Assembly: GCF_003205615.1 (NCBI RefSeq)
Contig: NZ_PYBV01000019.1
Coordinates: forward strand, 192,415-256,414
From: Micromonospora arborensis
GTDB taxonomy: Bacteria; Actinomycetota; Actinomycetes; Mycobacteriales; Micromonosporaceae
Length of the DNA stretch: 64,000 bases
Direction: 5' to 3'
This document shows positions 22,703 to 31,185 of this stretch, in pieces. The translations under genes and the position numbers were made by a program. Positions within the stretch are counted from its first letter, which is position 1; every line of letters begins with the position of its first letter. The notes below the pieces were generated by a model. It searched no databases, was not told where the DNA came from, and saw only the letters and a list, made by a program, of their open reading frames with translations.

Positions 22703-24100
22703 GTGGCGACGAAGACGGCGACCGGCGGTTTGAGCCGAATCACCATCGTGGCTCCACGTACCCGAATGGACCTGGCGCTGCCGTCGGACATCCCGATGGC
22801 CGACCTGCTCCCCACCCTGCTGCGCTACGCCGGCGAGGACATGGCCGACGAGGGCGCGCGGCACGGCGGCTGGGCCCTGTCCCGGTTGGGTGGGGCGCCC
22901 CTGGACGGCGGGCGCACCGCCGCGCAGCTCAGCGTCCGCGACGGGGAGGTGCTCTACTTCAACCCCCGGTCGGCGGCAGCACCGGAGATCGTCTTCGACG
23001 ACGTGGTGGATGCCGTCGCCACCGCGACCAACCAACGCCCCGGCGCCTGGCAGGTCGACGCGACCCGGTCCTTCGCGGTGGTCTTCGCCGCGGCTGCGCT
23101 CGGCGCCGGCGCGCTGGCCGCGCTCTTCGCCGGTCCGCCGCACCTGCCCGGGGCGTTGGCGGCCCTGCTGGTCGCGGTCGCGCTGCTGGTGGGCGCGGCG
23201 GTGCTGTCCAGGGCCGCCGGTGACAGCCGCACCGGCGCGTTGCTGGCCCTCGTCGGCCTGGGGCATGCCGCCACCGGCGGCCTGTTGCTCCTCGCTGGCG
23301 ACCGGCCACTGACCGATCTGGCCAGCCCGCACGTCCTGCTCGCGGCGACCGCCGCCGTGGTCGCCGGAGCGGTGGCCGTGCTGGCGGTCGGCGACCGGTA
23401 CCCCCTCTTCTTCGCCGCGATCGGGGTGGGGGCCGCGACCGGGTTCGGCGCGCTGCTCTGTCTGGTCTTCGGCCTCGACGCGCCGGCCGCCGCCGCGGTG
23501 GTGGCGGCGGTCGCGTTCGGCATCCTGCCGGCCCTGCCGATGGCGGCCTACCGCCTGGCGAGACTGCCGGTACCGTCGATCCCGACCGGTCCGGAGGACC
23601 TGAAGACCGACAGCGAGTCGGTGGACGGCCGGCAGGTGCTCCAGCGCAGCGAACGCGCCGACCAGTTCATGACCGGCCTGCTGTGGACCGTCTCGCTGCT
23701 GGTGCTCGGCGCGCAGTTCGTGCTGGCCCTGGACAGGCGTCTGTCGACGGTGCTGCTGTGCCTGGTGCTGGCCCTGCTGTCGCTGCTGCGGGCACGACCG
23801 CTGCTGGGCCGCGCCCAGCGCACCCCCGTGCTGCTGGCCGGCACCGTCGGGCTGGGCCTGGCCGCCGCGAGCGCCTTCGCCGGCGGGTCGCTGCCGGTCC
23901 GGCTCGGTCTGATCCTCGGCGGGCTGGTGCTCGCCGCGGTCATCAGCCTGATCTACGGACTGTCCGTCGCCGGCAAGCGCATCTCGCCGGTCTGGGGCCG
24001 GCTGCTCGACATCGCCGAGATCCTGCTCATCATCTCGCTGGTCCCGCTCGCCTTCTGGGTCTGCGGTCTGTACGGCTGGATCGTCAACCTGCGGCCCTGA
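22703..24100 (+). CDS. eccD: Type VII secretion membrane protein EccD
   Basis: A 465-aa protein. An N-terminal ubiquitin-like YukD domain (about residues 8-88: ITIVAPRTRMDLALPSDIPM and on) is followed by about eleven transmembrane helices, forming the ESX translocon core. GTG 22703 has GGAGG at 22693-22697. The 166-bp gap to the divergent eccC has a TAATCT box at about 22625. Transcription converges with eccE across a 33-bp tandem repeat. Confidence 0.93.
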   Translation: MATKTATGGLSRITIVAPRTRMDLALPSDIPMADLLPTLLRYAGEDMADEGARHGGWALSRLGGAPLDGGRTAAQLSVRDGEVLYFNPRSAAAPEIVFDDVVDAVATATNQRPGAWQVDATRSFAVVFAAAALGAGALAALFAGPPHLPGALAALLVAVALLVGAAVLSRAAGDSRTGALLALVGLGHAATGGLLLLAGDRPLTDLASPHVLLAATAAVVAGAVAVLAVGDRYPLFFAAIGVGAATGFGALLCLVFGLDAPAAAAVVAAVAFGILPALPMAAYRLARLPVPSIPTGPEDLKTDSESVDGRQVLQRSERADQFMTGLLWTVSLLVLGAQFVLALDRRLSTVLLCLVLALLSLLRARPLLGRAQRTPVLLAGTVGLGLAAASAFAGGSLPVRLGLILGGLVLAAVISLIYGLSVAGKRISPVWGRLLDIAEILLIISLVPLAFWVCGLYGWIVNLRP

Positions 24101-24126
24101 CCGCCCCGCAACCGCCCATCGGCGGC

Positions 24127-24225
24127 GCGGTCGTGCCCGCGACCGCGCCGCCGGTCAGCGCGGTTGCGTCCGCGACCGCCCCGCGGGTCAGCGCGGTTGC
24201 GTCCGCGACCGCCCCGCGGGTCAGC
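24127..24225. repeat. 33-bp tandem repeat (3 copies) carrying the eccE stop codon
   Basis: Three head-to-tail 33-bp units at 24127-24159, 24160-24192 and 24193-24225. The last two are identical, the first is diverged, and a partial fourth follows. Each unit contains GGTCAGCG, which on the minus strand is an in-phase TGA, so eccE ends in the last copy. The block fills the gap between convergent eccD and eccE. Confidence 0.85.
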
Positions 24226-25405
24226 GCGGTTGCGGACGGGTCGAGACGCCCAGCGCCGACGCGACCGGAGCGGTCGCGTAGACGCCCGGACCGTGCTGGC
24301 CATCCATGGGGCGGGGGGACGTGCCCGTGCGTTGCGCGACGTCTCGGACGACCTTGACCAGCGCTTCGACGTGGTTGTCCATCGCCGCGACCCGCAACAG
24401 CGGCGCCGCCACCCGACCGTCCACCGATACCGTGGCGGCCACGGTGTGCGACGGCGCCGAGGTCGCGGTGATCGCGTCCACCAGTGGGCCGAGGCGCACG
24501 TCCGAACGGCCGCGCAGAACCATGCAACGGTGGGTCCAGCCACCGCCGCGCAGCCCCAGCCAGGTTTCCGCCGGCGCCTCCATCCCCAGGTCCAACCCGG
24601 CCGCCGAGACGATGGCCGCGCGCAACTCCTCCCGCCCGAGCGGCCGATAGGCCAGGCCCGCGGAGGTCAGCGCCTTGCCCAGCCGACCGATCCCGGCAGC
24701 CACGGTCCGGTGCACACCGGGGAGCCCGCCGCCCCGGCTCACCGCCTCCACCCGGGCGTCGCGGACGCTGAGCCGCAGCGCCACCCAGACGGTCCGGTGC
24801 GCCGCAGGCGGGGCACCGGGTGCCGGATACCAGACCATGGTGTGTGCGACGACCTGGGTCCGGGAGACCGGGGCGCTGAAGTCCGCGAGCACCTCCAGAA
24901 CGCGGTCGACCGCCGAGGCACTCACCGAACCGACCGTCGCACCGCTGACCGACTGCAACGCGACAGCGGCGAACCAGCCCTGGTCGTCCTGCCCGATGCC
25001 CAGCCGGGTGCCCCGGTCGGTCAACTCGATGATGCTCAACTCGGGGGCGAGCGCGGTCAACCGCGGGTCGACGGGCTTACCGCCCGGCACGGCCGACGCG
25101 CGCTCGCCGCGGCGTCGCATCCGCCGGCGCAGCAGCAGGTCCTCGAACCACCAACGGCCACCTCGTCGGGCGAAGGTGGCCAGGGCGATCAGCAGCGCGA
25201 CACCGCCCGCCGCGGGGAGCAGCCAGCTGGGCCCGGCCGACGCTGCCCAGACGCCGACGACGCACAACTCCAGCACGACGAGCTGGCCGACGAACACCGG
25301 GCCGACCCGCCCACGGCCGGGTCGGTCGGTCGACGACGACGGCCTCGTCGCAACGTCGGACGGGTCCGTGGCCGCTCGGGCGGGTCGCGCCTGAATCTGC
25401 GTCAT
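24221..25405 (-). CDS. eccE: Type VII secretion protein EccE
   Basis: A 394-aa protein. A disordered N-terminus precedes two transmembrane helices (FVGQLVVLELCVVGVWAAS and a second, about residues 40-82). The EccE cytoplasmic domain follows (FEDLLLRRRMRRRGERASA, then LSIIELTDRGTRLGIGQDDQGWFAAVAL). EccE lies at the periphery of the ESX translocon. ATG 25405 has GGAGGG about 9 nt upstream; the frame extends to 25549 but that part overlaps the eccB promoter. It is divergent from eccB and convergent with eccD. Confidence 0.9.
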   Translation of the reverse strand: MTQIQARPARAATDPSDVATRPSSSTDRPGRGRVGPVFVGQLVVLELCVVGVWAASAGPSWLLPAAGGVALLIALATFARRGGRWWFEDLLLRRRMRRRGERASAVPGGKPVDPRLTALAPELSIIELTDRGTRLGIGQDDQGWFAAVALQSVSGATVGSVSASAVDRVLEVLADFSAPVSRTQVVAHTMVWYPAPGAPPAAHRTVWVALRLSVRDARVEAVSRGGGLPGVHRTVAAGIGRLGKALTSAGLAYRPLGREELRAAIVSAAGLDLGMEAPAETWLGLRGGGWTHRCMVLRGRSDVRLGPLVDAITATSAPSHTVAATVSVDGRVAAPLLRVAAMDNHVEALVKVVRDVAQRTGTSPRPMDGQHGPGVYATAPVASALGVSTRPQPR

Positions 25406-25566
25406 CGCTGACTGTCCCTCCTGCACGGTACGACTCTGCACCGGGTCGGTCCGGTGCCGGCCACGAACGGTGGTCCCGACGAACCATCGTCGGCCCCTTA
25501 TCGTAGGGAAGCCCGCGACGGCACCCCGACCTGATCGTCGCGGATCCACCCCGCCGGAGGTAAGTC

Positions 25567-27093
25567 ATGCGGACCCGCCGCGATCAGGTGCAGGCGTACC
25601 GCTTCGTCACACGCCGGATCGTCTCCGCTCTGCTGTCGGGCGACCCGGAGACCACCAACCTGCCGATGCGACGGCTCGGCATGGCCGTCTTCGGCAGTGT
25701 CGTCGCCGCCGCCGTCGTCCTCGGCGGGGTGGGTGCCTACGGCCAGTTGACATCCCGCGCCGCGCCACTGAATGACCAGAGCCTGGTCATCGAACGGGAG
25801 ACCGGCGCGACGTACGTGTACCTGCAAGGCCAGTTGCATCCAACGCTCAACTACGCCTCGGCCCGCCTGATCCTGAACGAGCCGGACGCGGAGGTGCGGA
25901 CGATGTCCCAGGCGTCACTGCGGGACCGACCGCGCGGGGTCACCCTCGGCATCGTCGGGGCACCGGACGCCCTGCCCGACCGCAAGTCGCTGACCGGGCT
26001 GCCCTGGTCGGTCTGCGACGTGCCCGACCCGGTCGACCCCGCGCGCTCCAGCACGCGTCTGGTCATCGACCGGGCGCTGCCCGGCGGCGTGCCGCTGGGC
26101 GACCGCGCGGCGCTGGTCATGGTGGACGGGCAGCGCTACCTCCTCACCAACAACGCACGGCTCCAGGTGCTCGACGGGGACCAGACGATCACCGCGCTGA
26201 AGTTGGCCGGCGCCACCCAGCTGCGGGTCGGGCAGCAACTGCTCAACGCCATCCCGGCCGGGCCACCGCTGCGCAAGCCGAAGCTGCCCGGCGAGGGCGA
26301 GAGCAGCACGCGGAACGTGGCCGGTCGACCGTCCACCATCGGCCGGGTGTTCAAGGCCGCCGGGCGGCACTACGTGCTGACCCGGGAGGGTCTCGTCCCG
26401 ATCAGTGAGATCACCGCTCTGCTGATGGTCCGCGGTGGCGGCGCGATCACCGAGATCACCCCGGATCAGGCTGGCGAGTTCTATGTCGAGAAGCGGGTGG
26501 ACGAGGAAGGGCTGCCGACCACCATGCCCACCATCTACCAGGCCAGGTCGGGTCAGACCACGCTCTGCGCGACGTACCGGGCCGGCAGCGGAGGCGGCCC
26601 GCCGATCACCACCCTGGAGGTCTTCGACCGGGCGCCCGCCGAGCTGACCGCGAGCGAAGCGGGCGCGGTGCCGGTGCCCCAGACCAGGCGGGATGCCGTA
26701 CGCACCGCCGAGGCGGTGCTGCTGCCCGGTGGCAAGGGCGTCATCGCGCAGGCCTCGCCCGGTGCCGGGACCAGCGGGTCCGGTGCCGCCGGGTCGACGA
26801 TCTACCTGATCAGCCCGCAGGGCATCCGGTACCCACTCGGCTCGGCGGCGACGCTGGACGTGCTCGGGTACGGCGGGGTCACCCCACTGGCGGTGCCCGG
26901 CTCTCTGCTCGCACTGATCCCGACCGGGCCCACCCTGGACTCCGAGGACGCGATGGCCGTCTTCGCACCCGACGCGCCGGCCCCGGCCGCACCGCCGACG
27001 ACGGCACCGCCGACGACGGCGCCGCCGACGACGGCGCCACCCTCGTCCGCACCACCGAGCGGCGGGGCGGGCGGCGGGATGCCCGTTGGGTGA
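25567..27093 (+). CDS. eccB: Type VII secretion protein EccB
   Basis: A 508-aa protein. The cytoplasmic N-terminus (RTRRDQVQAYRFVTRRIVSALLSGD) is the EccB hallmark. One transmembrane helix (about residues 38-60) precedes a large extracytoplasmic domain with repeated R1-R4-like segments and a conserved Cys pair (VCDVPDP and TLCATY). The C-terminus has a PPTTA repeat tail before SGGAGGG. It spans the outer face of the translocon. GGAGG lies 6 nt upstream of the ATG. The next two genes follow on the same strand after 106 bp. Confidence 0.94.
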   Translation: MRTRRDQVQAYRFVTRRIVSALLSGDPETTNLPMRRLGMAVFGSVVAAAVVLGGVGAYGQLTSRAAPLNDQSLVIERETGATYVYLQGQLHPTLNYASARLILNEPDAEVRTMSQASLRDRPRGVTLGIVGAPDALPDRKSLTGLPWSVCDVPDPVDPARSSTRLVIDRALPGGVPLGDRAALVMVDGQRYLLTNNARLQVLDGDQTITALKLAGATQLRVGQQLLNAIPAGPPLRKPKLPGEGESSTRNVAGRPSTIGRVFKAAGRHYVLTREGLVPISEITALLMVRGGGAITEITPDQAGEFYVEKRVDEEGLPTTMPTIYQARSGQTTLCATYRAGSGGGPPITTLEVFDRAPAELTASEAGAVPVPQTRRDAVRTAEAVLLPGGKGVIAQASPGAGTSGSGAAGSTIYLISPQGIRYPLGSAATLDVLGYGGVTPLAVPGSLLALIPTGPTLDSEDAMAVFAPDAPAPAAPPTTAPPTTAPPTTAPPSSAPPSGGAGGGMPVG

Positions 27094-27199
27094 CAGGAGC
27101 CGACAGCTGAGCAGCAATGACGGGTCGCCCAGACTAGCTCGGGTGGACTAATCTGAATACCGCTGACGGCTGTCAATCAGAACGACGGGGATGTTTGCC

Positions 27200-27568
27200 A
27201 TGACGGGGCGTACGGAAGTCGACCTGCTGTCCCTAGAGGACTTCCACCAGCACCTGGCGTCGCGGTTGACCCAGGTCGAGTCGGTGCTGCGCAAGCTCAA
27301 CACAGAGATGCAGTGCCGCCCTCCGGCGTTGGGCACGTTCTTCGATGCGACCGACAAGGCGCGCCGCTACAGCGAGGTGCATCAGTCCTATGTCGAGCAG
27401 GCCGAGAGGATCCGGCGGGCGGTGCTGGCGGCACAGCAGGCGACCAGCACGATCCTGACCAATTACCGCACTGCCGAGGCGCGTAACGCCGCCAACGCCA
27501 CCGACGTCACCGCGGCGCTGGACGGGGTCGACCGGGCGTTGCAGCCGAAGGAGGACGGGCGTGTCTGA
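27200..27568 (+). CDS. Small helical ESX-locus protein
   Basis: A 122-aa protein predicted to be two long helices with a turn (RLTQVESVLRKLNTEMQ, then DKARRYSEVHQSYVEQAERIRRAVLAAQ). NYRTAEA near the C-terminus fits a YxxxE export motif. There is no WXG. ATG 27200 is preferred; ATG 27191 is in frame but touches the purine tract. It overlaps the next gene by 8 nt, so the two are made together and may form a pair like other ESX substrates. Not recognised beyond that. Confidence 0.75.
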   Translation: MTGRTEVDLLSLEDFHQHLASRLTQVESVLRKLNTEMQCRPPALGTFFDATDKARRYSEVHQSYVEQAERIRRAVLAAQQATSTILTNYRTAEARNAANATDVTAALDGVDRALQPKEDGRV

Positions 27569-28835
27569 GTACACCCAGCGCTACCAGGGCAGCAGCCATC
27601 AGGAGCTGTACGACGGCCTGATGGCCGGCAAGCCCGAGCAGATCGAGGGCGTCGCCACCCAGTGGGCCGAGCTCAAGGGAATCCTGGACGGTGTCGGTCG
27701 GGATCTGGGCGGCGACCTCGAGAAGCTGGGCAACACCTGGACGGGCTCGGCAGGTCGGGAGTTCCACCGGCGACTCGGCCTGATCGTCGCCCACACCGAC
27801 GCGCTCGGCGAAGGGATGGCCGGCATCAAGCAGGGGCTGACCATGATGGCCGACCATCTGCGCAGCGCCCACAAGCAGGCCGAGAGCCCAGAGAAGACCG
27901 ACGACAACGACAAGGCGATCTCCGGCACGATCAAGGGTGCGGCCACCTTCGGCCTGCCTGGCGCGCTGATCATGGGCATGGCGGGTCACCAGCAGGACAA
28001 GGAAGAGCAGGAGAAGGCCCACCAGCGGATGGTGAACCTGGTGGCCGACTTGGCCAGCAGTTACGAAATCTCCGCCTACGACCGAGTGGTCGATCCGCCC
28101 CCGATCGACCCGGAGACCCCGGACAGGGTCAACAACGATCCGACGACGCCGCAGAGCGTTTCGCCCATTGCCAAGGTGAGCAACGGGCCCACCAGCACCG
28201 GTCTCACCGCGCACACCGGCGACGCGACCATCGCGAGAGCCGAGCGCGTTGCCCCACCGCCGACCGTCGGTGACAACTCGGTGCCTGGCGAGCATGGCTC
28301 GGGCACCGGTGGCACGCCGGCCATCGCTGTCGGCCCGGTCGGCACTGGCAACGGCTCCGACACCCCCGGCACCTTCCTCGCCGGTGCGGATTCGCTGACC
28401 GGCGGCGCGCTGCTCACCGGTGGTGCCGCCGGGTTGACCGGCCTGTCCGGGCCGGGCACGCCGCCCGCTGGCGCCGGCACCGGCCCCGGCCTGCTCTTCG
28501 GAGCGCAGGGCGGGGCACCGGCCGGCGGGGTGCTGCGCACGGCGGCGCTCGCCGGTTCGGGCGGCAGCAGCGCACCAGCCCCCTCGGCTCGTCCGGCCGG
28601 TGGCGCGCCCCCGGCTGACGGTCGCTCCGCCAGTGGGGTCGGGCGCAGCATTGACGGCCAGCGTGGCGGGTCGGGCTCCGGTCGCGGGGCGGGTGGCAAC
28701 GGCGGGGTGCTCGGCGGGCGCGGGCGATCTCAGGATGACGACTCCGACGAGCGGCTGACCTGGTTGACCGAGGACGAGATGGTCTGGCGGGATGGCGGGA
28801 AAGCCGCGCCGCCGGTGCTCGGCAGCGGCGACTGA
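27561..28835 (+). CDS. WXG-domain protein with long Gly/Pro/Ala-rich C-terminus (putative ESX substrate)
   Basis: A 424-aa protein. The N-terminal 150 residues are helical with a WXG-type turn (LGNTWTGSAGREF, about residue 56) and a Gly-rich hydrophobic patch (FGLPGALIMGMAG) at about 133-145. From about 170 the chain is low-complexity Gly/Ala/Pro/Thr/Ser, ending in an acidic segment (DDDSDERLTWLTEDEMVW). This resembles long actinobacterial WXG/PPE-like proteins beside ESX genes. GTG 27561 has GGAGGA at 27550-27555. A strong hairpin follows, closing the type VII locus. Function unknown. Confidence 0.8.
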   Translation: MSEYTQRYQGSSHQELYDGLMAGKPEQIEGVATQWAELKGILDGVGRDLGGDLEKLGNTWTGSAGREFHRRLGLIVAHTDALGEGMAGIKQGLTMMADHLRSAHKQAESPEKTDDNDKAISGTIKGAATFGLPGALIMGMAGHQQDKEEQEKAHQRMVNLVADLASSYEISAYDRVVDPPPIDPETPDRVNNDPTTPQSVSPIAKVSNGPTSTGLTAHTGDATIARAERVAPPPTVGDNSVPGEHGSGTGGTPAIAVGPVGTGNGSDTPGTFLAGADSLTGGALLTGGAAGLTGLSGPGTPPAGAGTGPGLLFGAQGGAPAGGVLRTAALAGSGGSSAPAPSARPAGGAPPADGRSASGVGRSIDGQRGGSGSGRGAGGNGGVLGGRGRSQDDDSDERLTWLTEDEMVWRDGGKAAPPVLGSGD

Positions 28836-28892
28836 CCGCGATCCGCCGCGGGTGAGCCTTCACCACCGACGATGCCGTAGCGAACGATGCGT

Positions 28893-28925
28893 GTGCCCCG
28901 GCCGGTTCCGATCCGGCCGGGGCAC
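28893..28925 (+). terminator. Terminator at the end of the type VII locus
   Basis: GTGCCCCGGCCGG (28893-28905) pairs perfectly with 28913-28925 around a 7-nt loop, 58 nt after the last ESX-locus gene. Confidence 0.85.
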
Positions 28926-29042
28926 TGCCCGTTCCGGGGCGCCGTCGATCGATGCGTCCACAGTGTGCATGGTGGTGGCGGTCACGCCAGGCCGGGCCGT
29001 CACCGTGCTGCGACATGCCGGGGCGGGCGATAGGTTGGTCAG

Positions 29043-29420
29043 GTGTCGTCCGCAGCGCCCGTCCGCCCAGCCCGCTGGGCAGTGCTGCGTTCTCTGCGTG
29101 AGCTGACCCGACTGGCGGTCACTGCGCTGGTGCTCGCGGTCGGCCTCGGCGGCGTTCTCGCTGCGACCGCACCGCCTACCCCGACGCAGCTAGGGCCCAG
29201 CGCCGTGAGCAGCCGGGTGGCCACGGTCCGCCCCGATGCCGCTGCCCGCCCCGATGCCGCGGTGTCCGCCGAACAGGCCGGCCAGCCCGTTGCCGGCCGG
29301 CCGGTTGGCACGGTCGACGCCGCCTCGGTGACCGGTCCGATCGCGGACGGCCCGGGGCACGCGCCGGCCATCGATCCCGGCCGTGGCGTTCCGGCCCGAC
29401 GCGGCCCGCCCACCCGCTGA
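29043..29420 (+). CDS. Small membrane or exported Ala/Pro-rich protein
   Basis: A 125-aa hypothetical protein. One hydrophobic helix (LTRLAVTALVLAVGLGGVLAA, about residues 21-41) could be a signal peptide or anchor. The remainder is Ala/Pro/Val-rich and looks disordered. TAGGTT at 29031-29036 lies 6 nt before the GTG, so a leaderless transcript supports the start. Not recognised. Codon use is typical, but low-complexity composition lowers confidence. Confidence 0.55.
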   Translation: MSSAAPVRPARWAVLRSLRELTRLAVTALVLAVGLGGVLAATAPPTPTQLGPSAVSSRVATVRPDAAARPDAAVSAEQAGQPVAGRPVGTVDAASVTGPIADGPGHAPAIDPGRGVPARRGPPTR

Positions 29421-29454
29421 TCCAGGCCCGACGATCCCCGGGGCCCGATCCCGG

Positions 29455-29495
29455 GTGATCCGTCGCGGCAGCTGAGTCGCCCTTCGACGGATCAC
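29455..29495. terminator. 11-bp inverted repeat, probable terminator
   Basis: GTGATCCGTCG (29455-29465) is perfectly mirrored by CGACGGATCAC (29485-29495), between two same-strand genes. Confidence 0.55.
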
Positions 29496-29573
29496 TCCGC
29501 GATTCGGCCGACCGGTGCTGTCGGGCCTCTCCTGCCCCCGTCGATACCCGCCTTCGACCGCGAGGTGCTGATC

Positions 29574-30371
29574 ATGCAATCCATTCTCTCCGCCGCCCTG
29601 CCCGACCTGTCCCGAGCTGTCGTCATCTGGCTGAGCCTGCTCGGGGTGGTGGGGGTTGTCGTCTCTGTTCTCCTGCTGCGTCCCGGCCGCTTCCGCCTCG
29701 ACCCGGGCGCCCGGATCCGCCGCGCGGCCATGCCGAGCCAACTCGAACGGGCGCAGGACGAACGGGAGCAGATCCGCTACGCCCAGGAGATCGCGGTGGC
29801 CGCTGCACGGGCGACCACCACCGCACAGCGCCGACGCGCGGAGTGGGTGACCGCACAGGAGGCGGTCGAGGCAGCCTGGCAGACGTACCAGGCTGCCGAG
29901 GCTGCCGTCCGGCGGCTCGGTGCCGCAGCGGCGATGCCGCTTCCGCACACCGCCCGAACCCCCGCCGAGTACGTGGACCGCGAGCGCTACCTGCACCGTG
30001 CCGCGCTGGATGCGTACTGGCGGCGGGAGTTGTCGGTGGAGCAGCTCAGCGAGGTCTTCGCGCACCGCGACGGCTGGGATCCGCGGCTGCATCCGGTCGA
30101 GCAGGAGCTGGTGCTGCAGCGCGCGATTCGCGACAATCTGGCAGCCCGGCACGCCGCTGCCCGTGAGCGGGAGCAGGTTGCGTGGCGTGCGGCGGAGCTG
30201 GCTGTGGCGGCGGCTCGGAGTCTGCGCGAGGAAGCTCACGCCGCTACCGGGCGACGGGTCGCGGAGTCGGCGTCGGTGCTGCCGCTCAGTGAGGTTGCCC
30301 GGCCGTCGGCCGAGCAGACCCGGGAAAACAAGGTCATCGCCCGCGGGCGCGCGACGGTGGCCGCGTTCTGA
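29574..30371 (+). CDS. Membrane-anchored coiled-coil protein
   Basis: A 265-aa protein with one N-terminal transmembrane helix (AVVIWLSLLGVVGVVVSVLLL, about residues 16-36). A long, highly charged Ala/Arg/Glu-rich helical region follows (QLERAQDEREQIRYAQEIAVAAARATTT and on, to about 235), likely coiled coil and cytoplasmic. No catalytic motif is seen. ATG 29574 has GAGG 8 nt upstream; GTG 29565 is in frame. Not recognised. It may be a structural or scaffolding protein. Confidence 0.75.
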   Translation: MQSILSAALPDLSRAVVIWLSLLGVVGVVVSVLLLRPGRFRLDPGARIRRAAMPSQLERAQDEREQIRYAQEIAVAAARATTTAQRRRAEWVTAQEAVEAAWQTYQAAEAAVRRLGAAAAMPLPHTARTPAEYVDRERYLHRAALDAYWRRELSVEQLSEVFAHRDGWDPRLHPVEQELVLQRAIRDNLAARHAAAREREQVAWRAAELAVAAARSLREEAHAATGRRVAESASVLPLSEVARPSAEQTRENKVIARGRATVAAF

Positions 30372-30404
30372 GCCGCGGGACGTCGAGTGGGTTAGCGTGA
30401 CGGC

Positions 30405-30746
30405 ATGTCCCGAGAGGCGTGGGTCCTCGTGGTGCTCGCCGCAATCCTGGCGCTCGCCACACTTGTCGGTGCCGTGGTGCTGGCGGTGCGGGTGGTGCGT
30501 ACGCGACGACTGCTGACCGGGCTCGGCGCGGGCGGCAAGGTCGCCTTCTACGGGGCGCTGATCTACACGATCTTCCCGGTGGACGTGCTTCCGGATCCGA
30601 TCTACCTCGATGACATGGGTGTCCTGGCCGCCGCGCTGATCTACCTCACCCGGCTGGTGCAGAAGCGCCGGGCGGCCGGCGGCCAACTGGCCGGTCGGCC
30701 GGGCGGCGAGCCGGATCGGGACCGCGTCGGCCGCCGCGTGCCATGA
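30405..30746 (+). CDS. DUF1232 membrane protein
   Basis: A 113-aa protein. An N-terminal transmembrane helix is followed by the DUF1232 signature (KVAFYGALIYTIFPVDVLPDP, then LDDMGVLAAALIYL), a membrane-associated helical hairpin. Function unknown across the family. TAGCGT at 30393-30398 sits 6 nt before the ATG, suggesting a leaderless mRNA. Confidence 0.88.
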   Translation: MSREAWVLVVLAAILALATLVGAVVLAVRVVRTRRLLTGLGAGGKVAFYGALIYTIFPVDVLPDPIYLDDMGVLAAALIYLTRLVQKRRAAGGQLAGRPGGEPDRDRVGRRVP

Positions 30747-30777
30747 TCGTGGTCGGTTCGGTGGACAGGGGACGGGC

Positions 30778-31185
30778 ATGGCGGGCGATCATCGGTTGAC
30801 TGTGCACGATGAGCGTGTTGTCGCCTTCTGCGCGGAACGGCACCTCGCGACGCTGACAACGCTGCGCGCGGACGGCACTCCGCACGTCGTACCCGTCGGG
30901 GTGACCCTCGACCCGACGGCCGGGCTGGCCCGCGTCATCACCTCCGGCGGCTCGCGCAAGGCCCGCCAGGTGGCCGCCGCCGGCGCGGCGGGCGCGGCGG
31001 TGGCCGTGTGCCACGTGGATGGCCGCCGTTGGCTGACCATCGAGGGCCGCGCGGTCGTCCGGGCGGATCGGGCCTCCGTGGCGGAGGCGGAGCGCCGCTA
31101 CGCCGAGCGTTATCGGACCCCACGCCCGAATCCGGAACGGGTCGTCATCGAGATCACGGTGACCGGGCTGCTGGGGAGCCTCTGA
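30778..31185 (+). CDS. PPOX-class (likely F420-dependent) flavin/deazaflavin oxidoreductase
   Basis: A 135-aa split-beta-barrel protein of the pyridoxamine-5'-phosphate-oxidase superfamily: FCAERHLATLTTLRADGTPHVVPVG, then ITSGGSRKARQVAAAG and VDGRRWLTIEGRAVV. Short members like this in actinomycetes typically bind coenzyme F420 (TIGR03618-like), reducing unknown small molecules. GGGGAC is upstream of the ATG. It is probably monocistronic. Confidence 0.85.
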   Translation: MAGDHRLTVHDERVVAFCAERHLATLTTLRADGTPHVVPVGVTLDPTAGLARVITSGGSRKARQVAAAGAAGAAVAVCHVDGRRWLTIEGRAVVRADRASVAEAERRYAERYRTPRPNPERVVIEITVTGLLGSL

